The notes beneath the pieces are model-generated. The model did no database searches and was not told the DNA's origin. It saw only the letters and a list, made by a program, of their open reading frames with translations. The position numbers and the translations under genes were made by a program. This document shows, piece by piece, positions 26,253 through 36,475 of a stretch of DNA of 64,000 nt. The stretch is taken from NCBI GenBank assembly GCA_018402205.1, contig JAGYIX010000003.1:310001-374000 (forward strand), in the 5' to 3' direction. Every line of letters begins with the position of its first letter. The first letter of the stretch is position 1. This stretch comes from Flavobacteriaceae bacterium. GTDB lineage: Bacteria; Bacteroidota; Bacteroidia; Flavobacteriales; Flavobacteriaceae.

Positions 26253-28088
26253 TTACTCGTTAGACTCCATTTTGTCTTTAAGCGCCTGAAGTTGCGCATT
26301 AGCATCTCCTAAGGTCGTTTTAGACTCATCAGCTTGAGAATCAAGACGTTTTTTAGTCTCTTTAAGATTCTTAGCTTCTTGCTCTTTAAACATAGCCGTG
26401 TGGCTAGCCACAACGCGTTTGAAGTCTTTATTAAACTCGATAATTTTAAAAGAAGTCTCTTCCCCTTTATTTAATTTCGATCCGTCTTCTTTCTCTAGAT
26501 GTCTAGAAGGAATGAATGCTACGATATCTTCGTTAAACGTTATGGTGGCTCCTTTATCTACGATGTCAGTGATTTTAGCCTCATGCACCGTGCCTTCAGC
26601 AAACTCTGTTTCGTATTTATCCCATGGATTTTGAGTGGTCTGTTTGTGTCCAAGACTTAATTTACGGCCTTGAACATCTAATTCTAAGACCTCCACCTCA
26701 AGAGTATCTCCAACAGTAACAAATTCAGATGGATGCTTGATTTTTTTGGTCCAAGACAGGTCTGAAATATAAATTAGGCCATCAATACCTTCTTCAAGTT
26801 CCAAGAATACCCCAAAATTGGTAAAGTTTCTGACAATACCTTTGTGACGTGAACCTGCTGGATATTTTGAAGTGATATCTGTCCACGGATCAGGAGTAAG
26901 TTGCTTGATTCCAAGAGACATTTTGCGCTCTTCTCTATCTAGTGTAAGCACTTGAGCCTGAACTTCGTCTCCAACGTTCACAAAATCTTGAGCAGATCTA
27001 AGGTGGGTAGACCATGACATCTCAGAAACGTGAACCAGACCTTCAACACCTTCGGCTACTTCAACAAAAGCTCCATAATCTGCGATTACAACAACTTTTC
27101 CTTTCACCTTTGAACCTATTTCAAGGGCATCTCCAAGAGCTTCCCAAGGGTGTTTTTCAAGCTGCTTAAGCCCTAATTGAATACGCGATTTATTATCGTC
27201 AAAGTCAAGAATAACCACATTGAGCTTCTGATCGAGCTCAACAATTTCAGACGGATGATTGATTCTGCTCCACGAAAGGTCGGTAATGTGAACTAGCCCA
27301 TCTACACCTCCTAAATCAATGAATACACCATATGAGGTGATATTCTTAACTACTCCTTCAAGAACTTGACCTTTCTCAAGCTGTCCGATGATTTCTTTCT
27401 TCTGTTCCTCAATATCCGCCTCAATAAGCGCTTTGTGAGAAACCACTACATTTTTAAATTCGTGATTAATTTTCACGACTTTAAATTCCATGCTCTTACC
27501 TACGTACTGATCGTAATCACGAATTGGTTTAACATCAATTTGTGAGCCAGGTAAGAAAGCCTCAATGCCAAAAATATCGACAATCATTCCCCCTTTAGTT
27601 CTGCACTTAACGAATCCTTGAACGACTTCCTCTTTATCATGAGCATCGTTAACACGATCCCATGCTTTAATAGTTCTCGCCTTTCTGTGCGACAAAACAA
27701 GTTGTCCAGATTTGTCTTCTCTTATGTCAATCAACACCTCAACCTCGTCTCCTACTTTGAGATCGGGATTGTATCGGAATTCATTTAAAGAGATTACGCC
27801 TTCAGATTTTGCGTTTATATCAATAATCGCTTCGCGATCTGTAATATTAACTACTTTACCCATTACTACCTCTTCGTGAGCCGTGTCTACAAAGTTTTTG
27901 GCTACAAGGTTTTCGAATTCAGTAAGTTGAGTTTCATCCACCTTTTCAATACCTTCTTCGTACTTATTCCAGTCGAAGTTGTTTAAAAAGTCTTGGGGAT
28001 TAATTGTTTCGGCGTTTGCCTTTGGTTGTTGCTCTACTTCTACCGAAGCCTCGTTTTGAGCATCAATCGTGTTGTTTTCGTCAGCCAT
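26253..28088 (-). CDS. rpsA: 30S ribosomal protein S1
   Basis: 611 aa. S1 delivers mRNA to the small subunit, which matters in Bacteroidota because Shine-Dalgarno motifs are rarely used. After an acidic N-terminal tail (about 90 residues), S1 repeats follow; the clearest are GVVKNITSYGVFIDLGGVDGL, GKVVVIADYGAFVEVAEG and GIVRNFTNFGVFLELEEG (each fewer than 22 residues). A lysine-rich helical tail closes the protein. It has its own exact promoter and a structured leader of about 115 nt, and lies downstream of cmk, the cmk-rpsA order also seen in E. coli. Confidence 0.96.
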   Translation of the reverse strand: MADENNTIDAQNEASVEVEQQPKANAETINPQDFLNNFDWNKYEEGIEKVDETQLTEFENLVAKNFVDTAHEEVVMGKVVNITDREAIIDINAKSEGVISLNEFRYNPDLKVGDEVEVLIDIREDKSGQLVLSHRKARTIKAWDRVNDAHDKEEVVQGFVKCRTKGGMIVDIFGIEAFLPGSQIDVKPIRDYDQYVGKSMEFKVVKINHEFKNVVVSHKALIEADIEEQKKEIIGQLEKGQVLEGVVKNITSYGVFIDLGGVDGLVHITDLSWSRINHPSEIVELDQKLNVVILDFDDNKSRIQLGLKQLEKHPWEALGDALEIGSKVKGKVVVIADYGAFVEVAEGVEGLVHVSEMSWSTHLRSAQDFVNVGDEVQAQVLTLDREERKMSLGIKQLTPDPWTDITSKYPAGSRHKGIVRNFTNFGVFLELEEGIDGLIYISDLSWTKKIKHPSEFVTVGDTLEVEVLELDVQGRKLSLGHKQTTQNPWDKYETEFAEGTVHEAKITDIVDKGATITFNEDIVAFIPSRHLEKEDGSKLNKGEETSFKIIEFNKDFKRVVASHTAMFKEQEAKNLKETKKRLDSQADESKTTLGDANAQLQALKDKMESNE

Positions 28089-28123
28089 AATGAGGGTCTA
28101 ACTTTGTATTCTAAATCTATTAG

Positions 28124-28203
28124 GTGAAGGTTAACTACTTGATCAAGAAGCGGTTAAATAACATACAACCTTTTTTACCTTCACTTTCGTAGTTTAAAAA
28201 AGG
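28124..28203 (-). promoter_or_regulatory. Structured 5' leader of rpsA, possible pseudoknot
   Basis: On the mRNA a 9-bp hairpin forms between plus-strand 28195-28203 and 28169-28177. The 17-base loop region contains GTGAAGGT (28177-28184), which is perfectly complementary to ACCTTCAC further downstream (28124-28131). Loop-to-downstream pairing would give an H-type pseudoknot. S1 autoregulates through its leader in E. coli; the same here is inference. Confidence 0.45.
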
Positions 28204-28207
28204 TGTG

Positions 28208-28238
28208 CAAAATTAAGTAGAAATAGTGGGTGAGCAAA
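28208..28238 (-). promoter_or_regulatory. rpsA promoter
   Basis: Minus strand: TTTG (28238-28235), 19 bases, TAATTTTG (28215-28208). Exact consensus and spacing. It sits before the end of cmk's neighbouring spacer, giving rpsA a promoter separate from cmk. Confidence 0.85.
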
Positions 28239-28243
28239 GAAAA

Positions 28244-28906
28244 TTAAACGGTTATGTTTAATTTCTCTTGTAAAAGCCTCAGAACCCATTGCAGTTGTTC
28301 TTCTTGACTTAGATTTGAATTATCCAATACTACTGCATCACTAGCCATCTTGAGCGGGTCTACCTCTCTATGCTCGTCTTCGTAGTCTCGCATCTGAAGA
28401 TTGGCCCTCACCTGTTCTAAGGTTATAGAAGACAGCTGTTGTTGCAATTCCTTATAGCGCCGCTGAACCCTGACTTCGGGGCTTGCAGTCATAAATAATT
28501 TCAACTGAGCCGACGGAAAAACTACCGTTCCTATATCGCGTCCGTCCATAACTACAGACTGATTAAAACCTTGTTGTTGCTCTACCAGTTTTTTTCGAAC
28601 CGCAGCCACCTTAGCCACCTCGCTAACCTTTTCGCTAACCTCCATTTGTCTAATCTCTTTTTCAACCACCTCCCCATTGAGACAAATGCGCTGCAATTGG
28701 TCGAAATCAACCCGGATATCGTCCAGAACTTCTTCGATCTGATCTATGGCAATATGATGTTGTATAAGATACCAAGTAACAGCTCTGTACATAGCGCCAG
28801 AATCTATATATAGGTAACCTAATTCTTTTGCCAGCGCTTTGGCTAGGGTTGATTTTCCTGTAGAAGAATACCCGTCTATAGCTATATGAATTGGGCCTAA
28901 CACCAT
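28244..28906 (-). CDS. cmk: Cytidylate kinase
   Basis: 220 aa. It phosphorylates CMP and dCMP to the diphosphates. P-loop IAIDGYSSTGKSTLAKALA near residues 8-26, GYLYIDSGAMYRAVTW for nucleotide binding, VVMDGRDIGTVVFPSAQLK, and the LID arginines in EVRVQRRYKEL. It follows lon by 6 bases and precedes rpsA, so it is probably co-transcribed with lon. Confidence 0.95.
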   Translation of the reverse strand: MVLGPIHIAIDGYSSTGKSTLAKALAKELGYLYIDSGAMYRAVTWYLIQHHIAIDQIEEVLDDIRVDFDQLQRICLNGEVVEKEIRQMEVSEKVSEVAKVAAVRKKLVEQQQGFNQSVVMDGRDIGTVVFPSAQLKLFMTASPEVRVQRRYKELQQQLSSITLEQVRANLQMRDYEDEHREVDPLKMASDAVVLDNSNLSQEEQLQWVLRLLQEKLNITV

Positions 28907-28912
28907 CTTAAA

Positions 28913-31363
28913 TTAAAGCTTTTTGGCCGCATTTACCTTTTGTCGTAAAAGGGCCAGATCAATCACTTCACTCATACTACTCACATAATGAAACTTCAAT
29001 CCCTTAAGGTAACTAGGGTCAATCTCTTTGACGTCTTTCTCGTTTTCTTTAGAAAGTATAATCTCTGAAATAGAAGCGCGTTTCGCGGCTAAAATCTTTT
29101 CTTTAATACCTCCTACTGGCAAAACCTTTCCTCTTAAAGTTATCTCTCCAGTCATGGCTAGTTTACTGCGCACCTTTCGTTGGGTAAATAATGAAACGAG
29201 TGAGGTGAGCAAAGTAATACCCGCTGAGGGCCCGTCTTTTGGCGTGGCTCCTTCGGGAACGTGGATATGAATATTATACGCTTCAAATACCTCTGCTCGA
29301 ATACCAAAATGATCGTGATTTGATTTGATATACTGAAGTGCAATAGTGGCTGACTCTTTCATTACATTACCTAGATTCCCAGTAATAGAAAGAGCCCCTT
29401 TTCCTTTCGAAAGACTAGACTCTATAAAGAGAATAGTGCCCCCAACAGCTGTCCAGGCAAGGCCTGTAACCACTCCGGCAACCGCATTAGTTTCGTACTG
29501 ATCGGCACTAAATCGCGGACTACCTAGTACACGTTCTACTGTGGCCTCGTCATAGTTTTTGGCATACACCTCATCAGACGCTTTTTTAATGGCCGCGCTT
29601 CGAGCGATTTTTGCGAGCTGTTTTTGCAGATTACGCACCCCTGATTCTCTGGTGTATTGAGCTATAATTTTTTCAAGTAATTTCTTGCTCAACTTGAGAT
29701 CCCCTTTTCGCAGCCCGTGGTCACTGAGCTGTTTTGGCAATAGATGTTTGACCGCAATCTCTATCTTCTCTTCTAGAGCGTATCCGTTTACTTCAATAAG
29801 TTCCATTCGATCGCGCAGTGCGGGTTGAATATCACCAATATTATTCGCCGTAGCGATAAACATAACCTTTGATAAATCGTATCCGGCTTCTAAAAAATTA
29901 TCGTAAAACGAATCGTTTTGCTCCGGGTCAAGAACCTCGAGCAGGGCAGATGAGGGGTCACCTTGAGCACCATAGGCCAACTTATCAATTTCGTCCAGTA
30001 CAAAAACTGGATTCGATACCCCGGCCTTCTTTATGTTTTGAATAATACGCCCAGGCATAGCGCCTATGTAGGTTTTTCTATGACCACGAATTTCAGCCTC
30101 GTCTCTTAATCCGCCCAAAGACATTCGCACATAGGGTCTTCCCATAGCCTCTGCGATCGACTTGCCTAAAGATGTTTTTCCCACCCCAGGAGGGCCATAC
30201 AGACACAAAATAGGTGATTTCATGTCGCCTTTTAATTTGAGTACCGCCAAGTGTTCTAAAATACGCTTCTTCACCTCAGTCAAGCCATGGTGATCGCGAT
30301 CTAATACCTGTCGCGCCTTTTCAATCTCAATAAAGTCGTTGGCCAAATCATTCCATGGCAACTCTAAAAATAATTCTAAATAATTTCTTTGAATGGCATA
30401 CTCTGCCACTTGAGGATTCATGCGCTGCAACTTAGCCAATTCCCGATCAAATAGCTTCGCAGTCTGCTCAGACCAACTCTTCTTGCTCCCTAGCTGTCGC
30501 ATCTCCTCAATCTCCTCTTCATGCGAAGCGCCACCAAGTTCCTCTTGAATGGTCTTCATCTGCTGGTGCAAAAAATATTCTCTTTGCTGTTGGTCGAGAT
30601 CTGAGCGCACTTTTGACTGAATATCATTCTTTAGCTCAAGCCGTTGAAGCTCGACATTCATGAACTGAAGTGTTTTAAGCGCCCGATCTTTTAAATTGCT
30701 TAAAGCTAATAACTCTTGCTTCTCAGCCACCCTAAGATTGAGGTTCGAAGAGACAAAATTGATTAAAAACGATCCGCTCTGAATATTTTGAATTGCAAAA
30801 GAGGCCTCAGACGGAAGGTTCGGATTAATTTTGATTATGTTCAATGCCAACTCTTTTATTCCATCAACAATAGCCTCAAATTCTTTATTGTTGGGAATTG
30901 GCTTTTTCTCTTTAAGTTCACTTACAGTGGCGACCAAATAGGGCTTTTCTTGAACAATAGCGTTAATCTTAAATCGTTTTTTTCCCTGTATGATAATAGT
31001 AGTATTTCCGTCGGGCATTTGAAGTACCCTTAAAATTCTTGCTACCGTTCCTACGTTATAGATATCTTCTATTGTGGGTGTTTCTATAGATGCATCCCGT
31101 TGAGCGACTACACCAATAGTTTTATTGCCTTGATTCGCTGCTTTAATCAAGGCAATTGAGGTGTCGCGTCCGGCGGTAATAGGAATTACCACCCCAGGAA
31201 ACAATACTGTATTTCTAAGAGGGAGTATAGAAAGCGTGTCAGGCACCTCTTCGCGATCCATTTCTTCCTCGTCTTCAGGAGAAAGGAGTGGAATAAGCTC
31301 AGCATCATCTTCAATTGACTGAGCCGACAAATTGTCAAATCCTAAGTATATCTTTGAGTTCAT
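28913..31363 (-). CDS. lon: Lon ATP-dependent protease
   Basis: 816 aa, full length. It degrades misfolded and short-lived regulatory proteins in the cytoplasm. Order: N-terminal LON substrate domain ([18 protein letters not shown]), helical region, AAA+ module with Walker [17 protein letters not shown] and Walker [11 protein letters not shown], then the protease domain with the catalytic dyad Ser713 ([10 protein letters not shown]) and Lys756 ([13 protein letters not shown]). Divergent from the head-GIN protein gene, with a -7 box about 70 bases upstream. Confidence 0.97.
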   Translation of the reverse strand: MNSKIYLGFDNLSAQSIEDDAELIPLLSPEDEEEMDREEVPDTLSILPLRNTVLFPGVVIPITAGRDTSIALIKAANQGNKTIGVVAQRDASIETPTIEDIYNVGTVARILRVLQMPDGNTTIIIQGKKRFKINAIVQEKPYLVATVSELKEKKPIPNNKEFEAIVDGIKELALNIIKINPNLPSEASFAIQNIQSGSFLINFVSSNLNLRVAEKQELLALSNLKDRALKTLQFMNVELQRLELKNDIQSKVRSDLDQQQREYFLHQQMKTIQEELGGASHEEEIEEMRQLGSKKSWSEQTAKLFDRELAKLQRMNPQVAEYAIQRNYLELFLELPWNDLANDFIEIEKARQVLDRDHHGLTEVKKRILEHLAVLKLKGDMKSPILCLYGPPGVGKTSLGKSIAEAMGRPYVRMSLGGLRDEAEIRGHRKTYIGAMPGRIIQNIKKAGVSNPVFVLDEIDKLAYGAQGDPSSALLEVLDPEQNDSFYDNFLEAGYDLSKVMFIATANNIGDIQPALRDRMELIEVNGYALEEKIEIAVKHLLPKQLSDHGLRKGDLKLSKKLLEKIIAQYTRESGVRNLQKQLAKIARSAAIKKASDEVYAKNYDEATVERVLGSPRFSADQYETNAVAGVVTGLAWTAVGGTILFIESSLSKGKGALSITGNLGNVMKESATIALQYIKSNHDHFGIRAEVFEAYNIHIHVPEGATPKDGPSAGITLLTSLVSLFTQRKVRSKLAMTGEITLRGKVLPVGGIKEKILAAKRASISEIILSKENEKDVKEIDPSYLKGLKFHYVSSMSEVIDLALLRQKVNAAKKL

Positions 31364-31434
31364 AAAGTCATTTACGTCATTTTGTCACCCGAACTGAATT
31401 AAAAAGCAGTAAGACCGCTCTTTTTTAAGGGGCG

Positions 31435-31442
31435 CAAATATA
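31435..31442 (-). promoter_or_regulatory. -7 element of the lon promoter
   Basis: TATATTTG on the minus strand, exact TAnnTTTG, 71 bases upstream of the lon ATG. A TTG (31461-31459) lies 16 bases further upstream, slightly closer than usual. Confidence 0.65.
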
Positions 31443-31520
31443 GGTTCAATTAATGTGCCAAGGTGTTTTTGTAACATTTAGAAACGTTTAACGTCTTTAG
31501 GATAAGAAAAACTATATTCA

Positions 31521-32231
31521 ATGAAAACTTTATTTCTCTTTACAACTTCAGCGCTTTTTTCGCTCGTATTCACCACTATGAGCGTTGCGCAAGAACAAAA
31601 GCGCATCGATTTAGACACCTTCAACGAACTCATGATCGGCGGAGATTTTAACGTCATTCTCACTGACGAAGCCTCAGGTAGCCTTACACTCAAGGGCAGC
31701 AAAGAAGCTATAGAAGAGATTTCTGTGACCTTGCGGAATCAAAAACTACGCATAGAAAAGAAGAAAAGCAGTTATTGGATGAACTTTGGGAAAAGCAGTC
31801 AGCGCGTGACGGTAGAGATTCCATCGACCACCTTGAAAGGACTTTACCTTTCGGGCTCGGGTAATCTGAGTGGATCGATTAAAGCAGACAATCAGTTAAA
31901 ATTGGTGGTATCTGGCTCAGGATCGATCGAGAGCGACCTTGGCGATGCCCAATCCATTAATGCTTCGGTTTCGGGCTCGGGAGATCTCACCCTTACCGGC
32001 AATTGCGACATACTTACGCTTCAAATAGCCGGATCAGGCAATATCAACGCCGATGAGCTCCGCGCTAAAGTAGTTGAGGCAAAAATAGCCGGATCGGGCA
32101 ACGGACGCATTCACGTCAGCGACAAGTTAACGGCATCTATAGCGGGATCAGGAAATTTAACCTACTCTGGGAATCCTGAAAAAGTCGATCAAAGTGTGGC
32201 CGGATCAGGACGCATACGCTCTAAAAATTAA
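31521..32231 (+). CDS. Exported head-GIN domain (DUF2807) protein
   Basis: 236 aa. A signal peptide runs to about residue 24 (SVAQ). The rest is a repetitive beta-structure built on a G-S-G-N/D/S turn: LSGSGNLSGSI, VSGSGSIESDL, VSGSGDLTLTG, IAGSGNINADEL, IAGSGNGRIHV, IAGSGNLTYSG. This is the DUF2807 parallel beta-helix common in Bacteroidota, sometimes called putative autotransporter adhesin, though secretion type and ligand are unknown. Convergent with the MFS gene, 6 bases apart. Confidence 0.85.
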   Translation: MKTLFLFTTSALFSLVFTTMSVAQEQKRIDLDTFNELMIGGDFNVILTDEASGSLTLKGSKEAIEEISVTLRNQKLRIEKKKSSYWMNFGKSSQRVTVEIPSTTLKGLYLSGSGNLSGSIKADNQLKLVVSGSGSIESDLGDAQSINASVSGSGDLTLTGNCDILTLQIAGSGNINADELRAKVVEAKIAGSGNGRIHVSDKLTASIAGSGNLTYSGNPEKVDQSVAGSGRIRSKN

Positions 32232-32237
32232 AACTAA

Positions 32238-33569
32238 CTAGGCCCTCACTACATATTTCTTCAGACGCATAAGCAATACGGCTCCCACTAGAAAAAAGAC
32301 TCCAAGAAACAGGGCCGCACCCCTCATGCTTCCGGTGAGCTGAGCGATGTATCCAAAGATAAAGGTGCCTATGACAATGCCTACCTTTTCGGCTACCTCA
32401 TAAAAACTGAAGTATGAGGTGGTGTCTTGGGTGTCTGGAAGGTTTTGAGAATAGGTCGAACGCGAAAGGGTCTGTATGCTGCCCATCACCAATCCCACCC
32501 AAGCGGCAGCAAGGTAAAAGTCGCTTGGTGTTTCTACAAAATAGGCGTAAATGCACAGTAGTAGCCAAATACCATTGATCACTATCAGCATACTGATGTT
32601 GTTCAGGCGCTCTGCCAAGCGCCCAGTAATTATAGAGCCTACCATAGCGACGACCTGTATGAGAAGTATGCTTACAATCAATCCGACCGTGCGCTGGTTG
32701 TCAGACCCCCAGTCAATTTCTTGCTCCCCAAAATAGGCGGCGATGAGCAAAATGGTCTGCACTGCCATGCTGTATATAAAAAAGGCCCAGAGGTATTTTC
32801 GCAAAAAAACCTGCGTAGAGATTTCTAAACGCACCTTCTTAAGTTCATTAAATCCTCCCAAGATTAACTGTTTGCGCTCGCCCTGTTTTTTATTCCCTTT
32901 GGGCATGTGCCTAAAGGTATATTGGCTAAAAAGTATCCACCACAACCCCACGGTGATAAACGAGTAGCGCATGGCCATCATTTCAGCTGGGCTTTCTTCT
33001 GTGCCTGTAATGCCAAACCACTCTGGGCGCATCACCATGGCTAAGTTAACCAGCAGCAAAAGTACGCTTCCGATATACCCCATAGAGAATCCCTTAGCAC
33101 TCACTCGGTCTTGCTGATCTTTATAGGCGATATCTGGTAAATAGGAGTTGTAAATGGCGATACTTAACCATGAGCCGACAAGTCCAAAAAAATAACACAG
33201 TAAGCTCAGGTAAATATGCTCTAGAGAAAACCAATACAGGGCTATGCACGACACAGCTCCGAGGTAACAAAAAAACTTTAAAAAGACCTTTTTATTACCC
33301 ATGTAGTCGGCCACCCCTGAAATAAGAGGGGTTGCCAGCGCTATGAGCACGAAAGCGGCTGAGCTCAAATAACTGATGAGCGGCCCCCTGGCGATCATAA
33401 CCCCAAAGACAGCCACCTGTTCGACTTCGGCCAGACGAAATAGTGCGCCGTAGAAAATGGGGAACACAGCCGAAGAAATAACCAGACTGTAAACCGAATT
33501 GGCCCAATCGTAGAAGGCCCACGCGTTTAAGACCTTCTTAGAGCCCTTCTCAAAAATAGATACTGCCAT
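32238..33569 (-). CDS. MFS transporter, UMF1/Atg22-like family
   Basis: 443 aa with about twelve hydrophobic membrane segments. The N-terminal motif NAWAFYDWANSVYSLVI is characteristic of the UMF1 branch of the major facilitator superfamily (relatives of yeast vacuolar effluxer Atg22), and GSIQTLSRSTYSQNLPD lies in the second half. Inner-membrane exporter or importer, probably of amino acids or related small molecules; the substrate cannot be read from sequence. Confidence 0.85.
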   Translation of the reverse strand: MAVSIFEKGSKKVLNAWAFYDWANSVYSLVISSAVFPIFYGALFRLAEVEQVAVFGVMIARGPLISYLSSAAFVLIALATPLISGVADYMGNKKVFLKFFCYLGAVSCIALYWFSLEHIYLSLLCYFFGLVGSWLSIAIYNSYLPDIAYKDQQDRVSAKGFSMGYIGSVLLLLVNLAMVMRPEWFGITGTEESPAEMMAMRYSFITVGLWWILFSQYTFRHMPKGNKKQGERKQLILGGFNELKKVRLEISTQVFLRKYLWAFFIYSMAVQTILLIAAYFGEQEIDWGSDNQRTVGLIVSILLIQVVAMVGSIITGRLAERLNNISMLIVINGIWLLLCIYAYFVETPSDFYLAAAWVGLVMGSIQTLSRSTYSQNLPDTQDTTSYFSFYEVAEKVGIVIGTFIFGYIAQLTGSMRGAALFLGVFFLVGAVLLMRLKKYVVRA

Positions 33570-33660
33570 TCACGCGAAACTTAATGCGGCTGAAAATACA
33601 AATAATAATCAATCCGATATTTTGGCCTAATTTTTGAACCATAGCATTTTAAAAACGACC

Positions 33661-34146
33661 ATGAAAAATCTATTCTACCTAGCGGCGGCCATCGTCTTAG
33701 CCGCATGCACCGGCCCCGAGGGGCCCCAAGGGCCGCCTGGGGCCGCCCTATTCTCCCAAGTGATTGAACTAGAGGCCGATTTCAGCGCATCTAACGGTTA
33801 CGAAGTGTACTACGAATTTCCACAATCAATAGAAGTGTTTGAGGCCGATCTGATCATGGTCTATCTGGCCTACGAAACCGTCAGCAGCCCCCAAGGTACT
33901 CAAGACGTTTGGCGTGCGCTACCGCTCACCTTGATTACCGATCAAGGGCTGTTGCAGTATCAATTTGACCACACCTTCACCGATCTGCGCCTATTTGTTG
34001 AGGCGACCTATGACCTCAGATTGGCTACGTCAGCCGACCTAGAGAATCAGCGCTTTAAGATAGCCGTAATACCGGCCGAATTTGCCCAAGGCATTCAAGG
34101 GCTGACCGAGCTTACCGATGCTGATTTTACCGCCTTTTCTCACTAA
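33661..34146 (+). CDS. Lipoprotein with collagen-like N-terminal segment
   Basis: 161 aa from the ATG at 33661. The signal peptide ends in a lipobox, VLAAC, with the acylated Cys at residue 16. Next comes GPEGPQGPPGA, a short Gly-X-Y collagen-like stretch, then a beta-rich domain of about 130 residues without recognisable motifs. Short Gly-X-Y linkers after a lipobox are frequent in Bacteroidota surface lipoproteins. Local base composition is GC-rich because of the Gly/Pro codons. Function unknown. Confidence 0.75.
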   Translation: MKNLFYLAAAIVLAACTGPEGPQGPPGAALFSQVIELEADFSASNGYEVYYEFPQSIEVFEADLIMVYLAYETVSSPQGTQDVWRALPLTLITDQGLLQYQFDHTFTDLRLFVEATYDLRLATSADLENQRFKIAVIPAEFAQGIQGLTELTDADFTAFSH

Positions 34147-34164
34147 TTTTAGAAAAAATTTGCT

Positions 34165-34638
34165 ATGAGATATTCTCTTATGTTTACGCTATTGTTGGCG
34201 GCTACTTTTAGTCTTCAAGCCCAAGAAAAAAGTACACCAAAGACTTTTCAGGTATATAAAAGCGATACTGAATGGAAAAAGCAGTTAAGCGGTATGCAGT
34301 ATTACGTGCTTAGGCGAGGTGGCACAGAGTATGCATTTACCAGTGAACTGCTCGACGAAAAACGCAAGGGCACCTATGTGTGTGCGGCTTGTGAAAACCC
34401 AGTCTTTAGGTCAGAATATAAGTACGACTCCAAAAGCGGATGGCCCTCGTTTGACCGCCCTATTGAGGGGTCTTTGGTCTACGATATCGATTACGAGATC
34501 GGATACGAGCGCACCGAAGAAAAATGTGGCAAATGCGGATCACACCTTGGTCATGTTTTTGACGATGGCCCCTCAGCAACTACAGGCAAGCGTCATTGCA
34601 TCAACGGAGTCGCTCTTAAATTTGTAGCCGATGAGTAA
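34165..34638 (+). CDS. msrB: Peptide-methionine (R)-S-oxide reductase, exported
   Basis: 157 aa. A signal peptide (to about residue 20, LQAQ) precedes a complete MsrB domain. The zinc cysteines are in CAACENPVF and [18 protein letters not shown] and the active-site Cys in [12 protein letters not shown] are present. It reduces methionine-R-sulfoxide in damaged proteins, here in the periplasm. It overlaps the next msrB by 8 bases, so the pair is transcribed together. Confidence 0.93.
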   Translation: MRYSLMFTLLLAATFSLQAQEKSTPKTFQVYKSDTEWKKQLSGMQYYVLRRGGTEYAFTSELLDEKRKGTYVCAACENPVFRSEYKYDSKSGWPSFDRPIEGSLVYDIDYEIGYERTEEKCGKCGSHLGHVFDDGPSATTGKRHCINGVALKFVADE

Positions 34639-35035
34639 TAATCAAAACCACGAAATAGACGAAGAGGTATTAAAAAATAGGTTGACTCCTATAGCTTATG
34701 CCGTATTGCGAAACGGAGCCACCGAACCGCCCTTCTCCGGTGCCTACAACCAGCACTTTAACACTGGAGATTACCACTGCCTGGTCTGCGGTAACCCTCT
34801 TTTTAAAAGTACCCATAAGTTTGAGAGTGGGTGCGGATGGCCTTCTTTTGATACCGCTGTTCCCGGAGCTATAACCTATATAAGAGATAATTCTCACGGC
34901 ATGATTCGCACGGAGACGCGATGTGCACAATGCGACTCCCATTTAGGTCACGTATTTGATGACGGCCCGAATCACACAACTGGAAAACGCTATTGTATTA
35001 ACTCTGTTTGTCTTGAATTTAGCCCCACTAATTGA
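34631..35035 (+). CDS. msrB: Peptide-methionine (R)-S-oxide reductase, cytoplasmic
   Basis: 134 aa, no signal peptide, so it should act in the cytoplasm. MsrB landmarks: zinc pairs CLVCGNPLF and [24 protein letters not shown], and catalytic Cys in [12 protein letters not shown]. It starts 8 bases inside the preceding exported msrB. The two proteins are clearly paralogous but quite diverged, so the tandem is not a recent duplication. Confidence 0.93.
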   Translation: MSNNQNHEIDEEVLKNRLTPIAYAVLRNGATEPPFSGAYNQHFNTGDYHCLVCGNPLFKSTHKFESGCGWPSFDTAVPGAITYIRDNSHGMIRTETRCAQCDSHLGHVFDDGPNHTTGKRYCINSVCLEFSPTN

Positions 35036-35063
35036 ATCGTATAGGCTCTAATGATTACTTTTG
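35032..35063 (+). promoter_or_regulatory. lpdA promoter
   Basis: TTG (35032-35034), 21 bases, TACTTTTG (35056-35063): exact -7 with acceptable spacing, 22 bases before the lpdA ATG. Confidence 0.7.
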
Positions 35064-35085
35064 GGCCTCTCTTAAATGACATCCG

Positions 35086-36475
35086 ATGCAAGAATTTGAT
35101 TTAATTGTGCTTGGTAGCGGACCTGGAGGCTATGTAGCCGCTATTCGCGCTTCTCAACTCGGTCTAAAAACCGCCATTATAGAAAAAGAAAGCTTAGGTG
35201 GGGTTTGCCTTAATTGGGGGTGTATTCCGACGAAAGCTCTTATAAAATCGGCACAAGTTTTTGAATACCTAAACCACGCTGAAGACTATGGTTTATCAGC
35301 AAAATCAGTGAGTTACGATTTTACGAAGGTTATAGACCGCTCTCGCGGAGTGGCCGATTCGATGAGCAAAGGGGTGCAATTCTTGATGAAGAAGAACCAA
35401 ATTACCGTCATTGAAGGGTACGGTACATTATTGCCCGGTAAAAAAATAAAGGTGACCGCTGCAGAAAACGAACAAACGATCAGCGCATCTCACATTATCA
35501 TTGCCACTGGAGCTAGAAGTAGAGAGCTTCCAAACCTGCCGCAAGACGGTGTTAAAGTCATTGGTTACCGCGAGGCCATGACCTTAAAAACACAACCCAA
35601 AAAAATGATTGTGGTCGGAAGCGGGGCTATCGGAATTGAATTTGCCTATTTCTACAACGCCATGGGTACTGAGGTCACCGTGGTTGAATACCAGCCCAAT
35701 ATTGTTCCCGTTGAAGACGAAGAAATCTCTAAACAATTAGAGCGCAGTTTTAAAAAAGCCGGTATTGCTATAAAAACAGCTACTGAAGTAACTAAAGTAG
35801 ACACCAAGGGTGCAGGGGTTAAGGCCACCATTACGCTCTAAAGACAAAGAAGAGGTAATTGAAGCAGACATCGTACTTTCTGCAGTGGGTATAAAATCAA
35901 ACATCGAAAATATTGGACTTGAGACCGTGGGTATTACCACCGACAAAGACAAGATTGTGGTAGACGCATTCTACCAGACGAATATACCTGGATATTATGC
36001 CATTGGAGACGTCACCAAGGGTCAGTCTCTGGCGCATGTGGCGTCTGCTGAGGGTATTCTCTGTGTAGAAAAAATAGCCAATATGCATGTCGAGCCACTT
36101 GACTATGGCAATATTCCGGGGTGTACCTACAGCAGCCCAGAGATAGCCTCGGTAGGACTCACTGAAAAACAAGCTTTGGAACAAGGGTACGAGATTAAGG
36201 TTGGTAAGTTTCCGTTTTCAGCTAGTGGAAAGGCAAAAGCATCGGGGCATTCAGACGGATTTGTCAAGGTTATTTTCGATGCCAAATACGGCGAGTGGCT
36301 AGGATGTCACATGATCGGACAAGGAGTAACCGAGCTAATAGCCGAGGCAGTAGTAGCGCGCAAGCTTGAGACCACTGGTCATGATATTTTGAAGTCTGTT
36401 CACCCCCATCCTACCATGAGCGAAGCAGTAATGGAAGCCGTTGCGGCAGCATACGGAGAGGTAATTCACCTATAA
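35086..36475 (+). pseudogene. lpdA: Dihydrolipoyl dehydrogenase, split by a +1 frameshift
   Basis: Two adjacent frames together make one E3 enzyme, which reoxidises dihydrolipoamide in 2-oxoacid dehydrogenase and glycine-cleavage complexes. The first (35086-35841) has the FAD motif GSGPGGYVAA, the redox disulfide GGVCLNWGCIPTK and the NAD motif GSGAIGIEFAY. The second, read from about 35837, has YAIGDV and the catalytic His-Glu motif HPHPTMSEA. Total length is one base more than a 462-aa reading frame. The break lies between 35810 and 35841, near ACGCTCTAAAG. Everything else is well conserved, so this is either a recent mutation or a sequence error. Confidence 0.85.

Noticed and set aside
33712-33744. 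GC-rich inverted repeats (GGCCCC/GGGGCC) near the start of the lipoprotein gene
   Set aside because: They are explained by Gly and Pro codons of the collagen-like stretch; the closest pair has a 2-base loop and no terminator T run.
35830-35845. lpdA break as programmed +1 frameshift like prfB
   Set aside because: The codon before the stop is CTC, and slipping +1 onto TCT gives poor re-pairing; no stimulatory element is seen.
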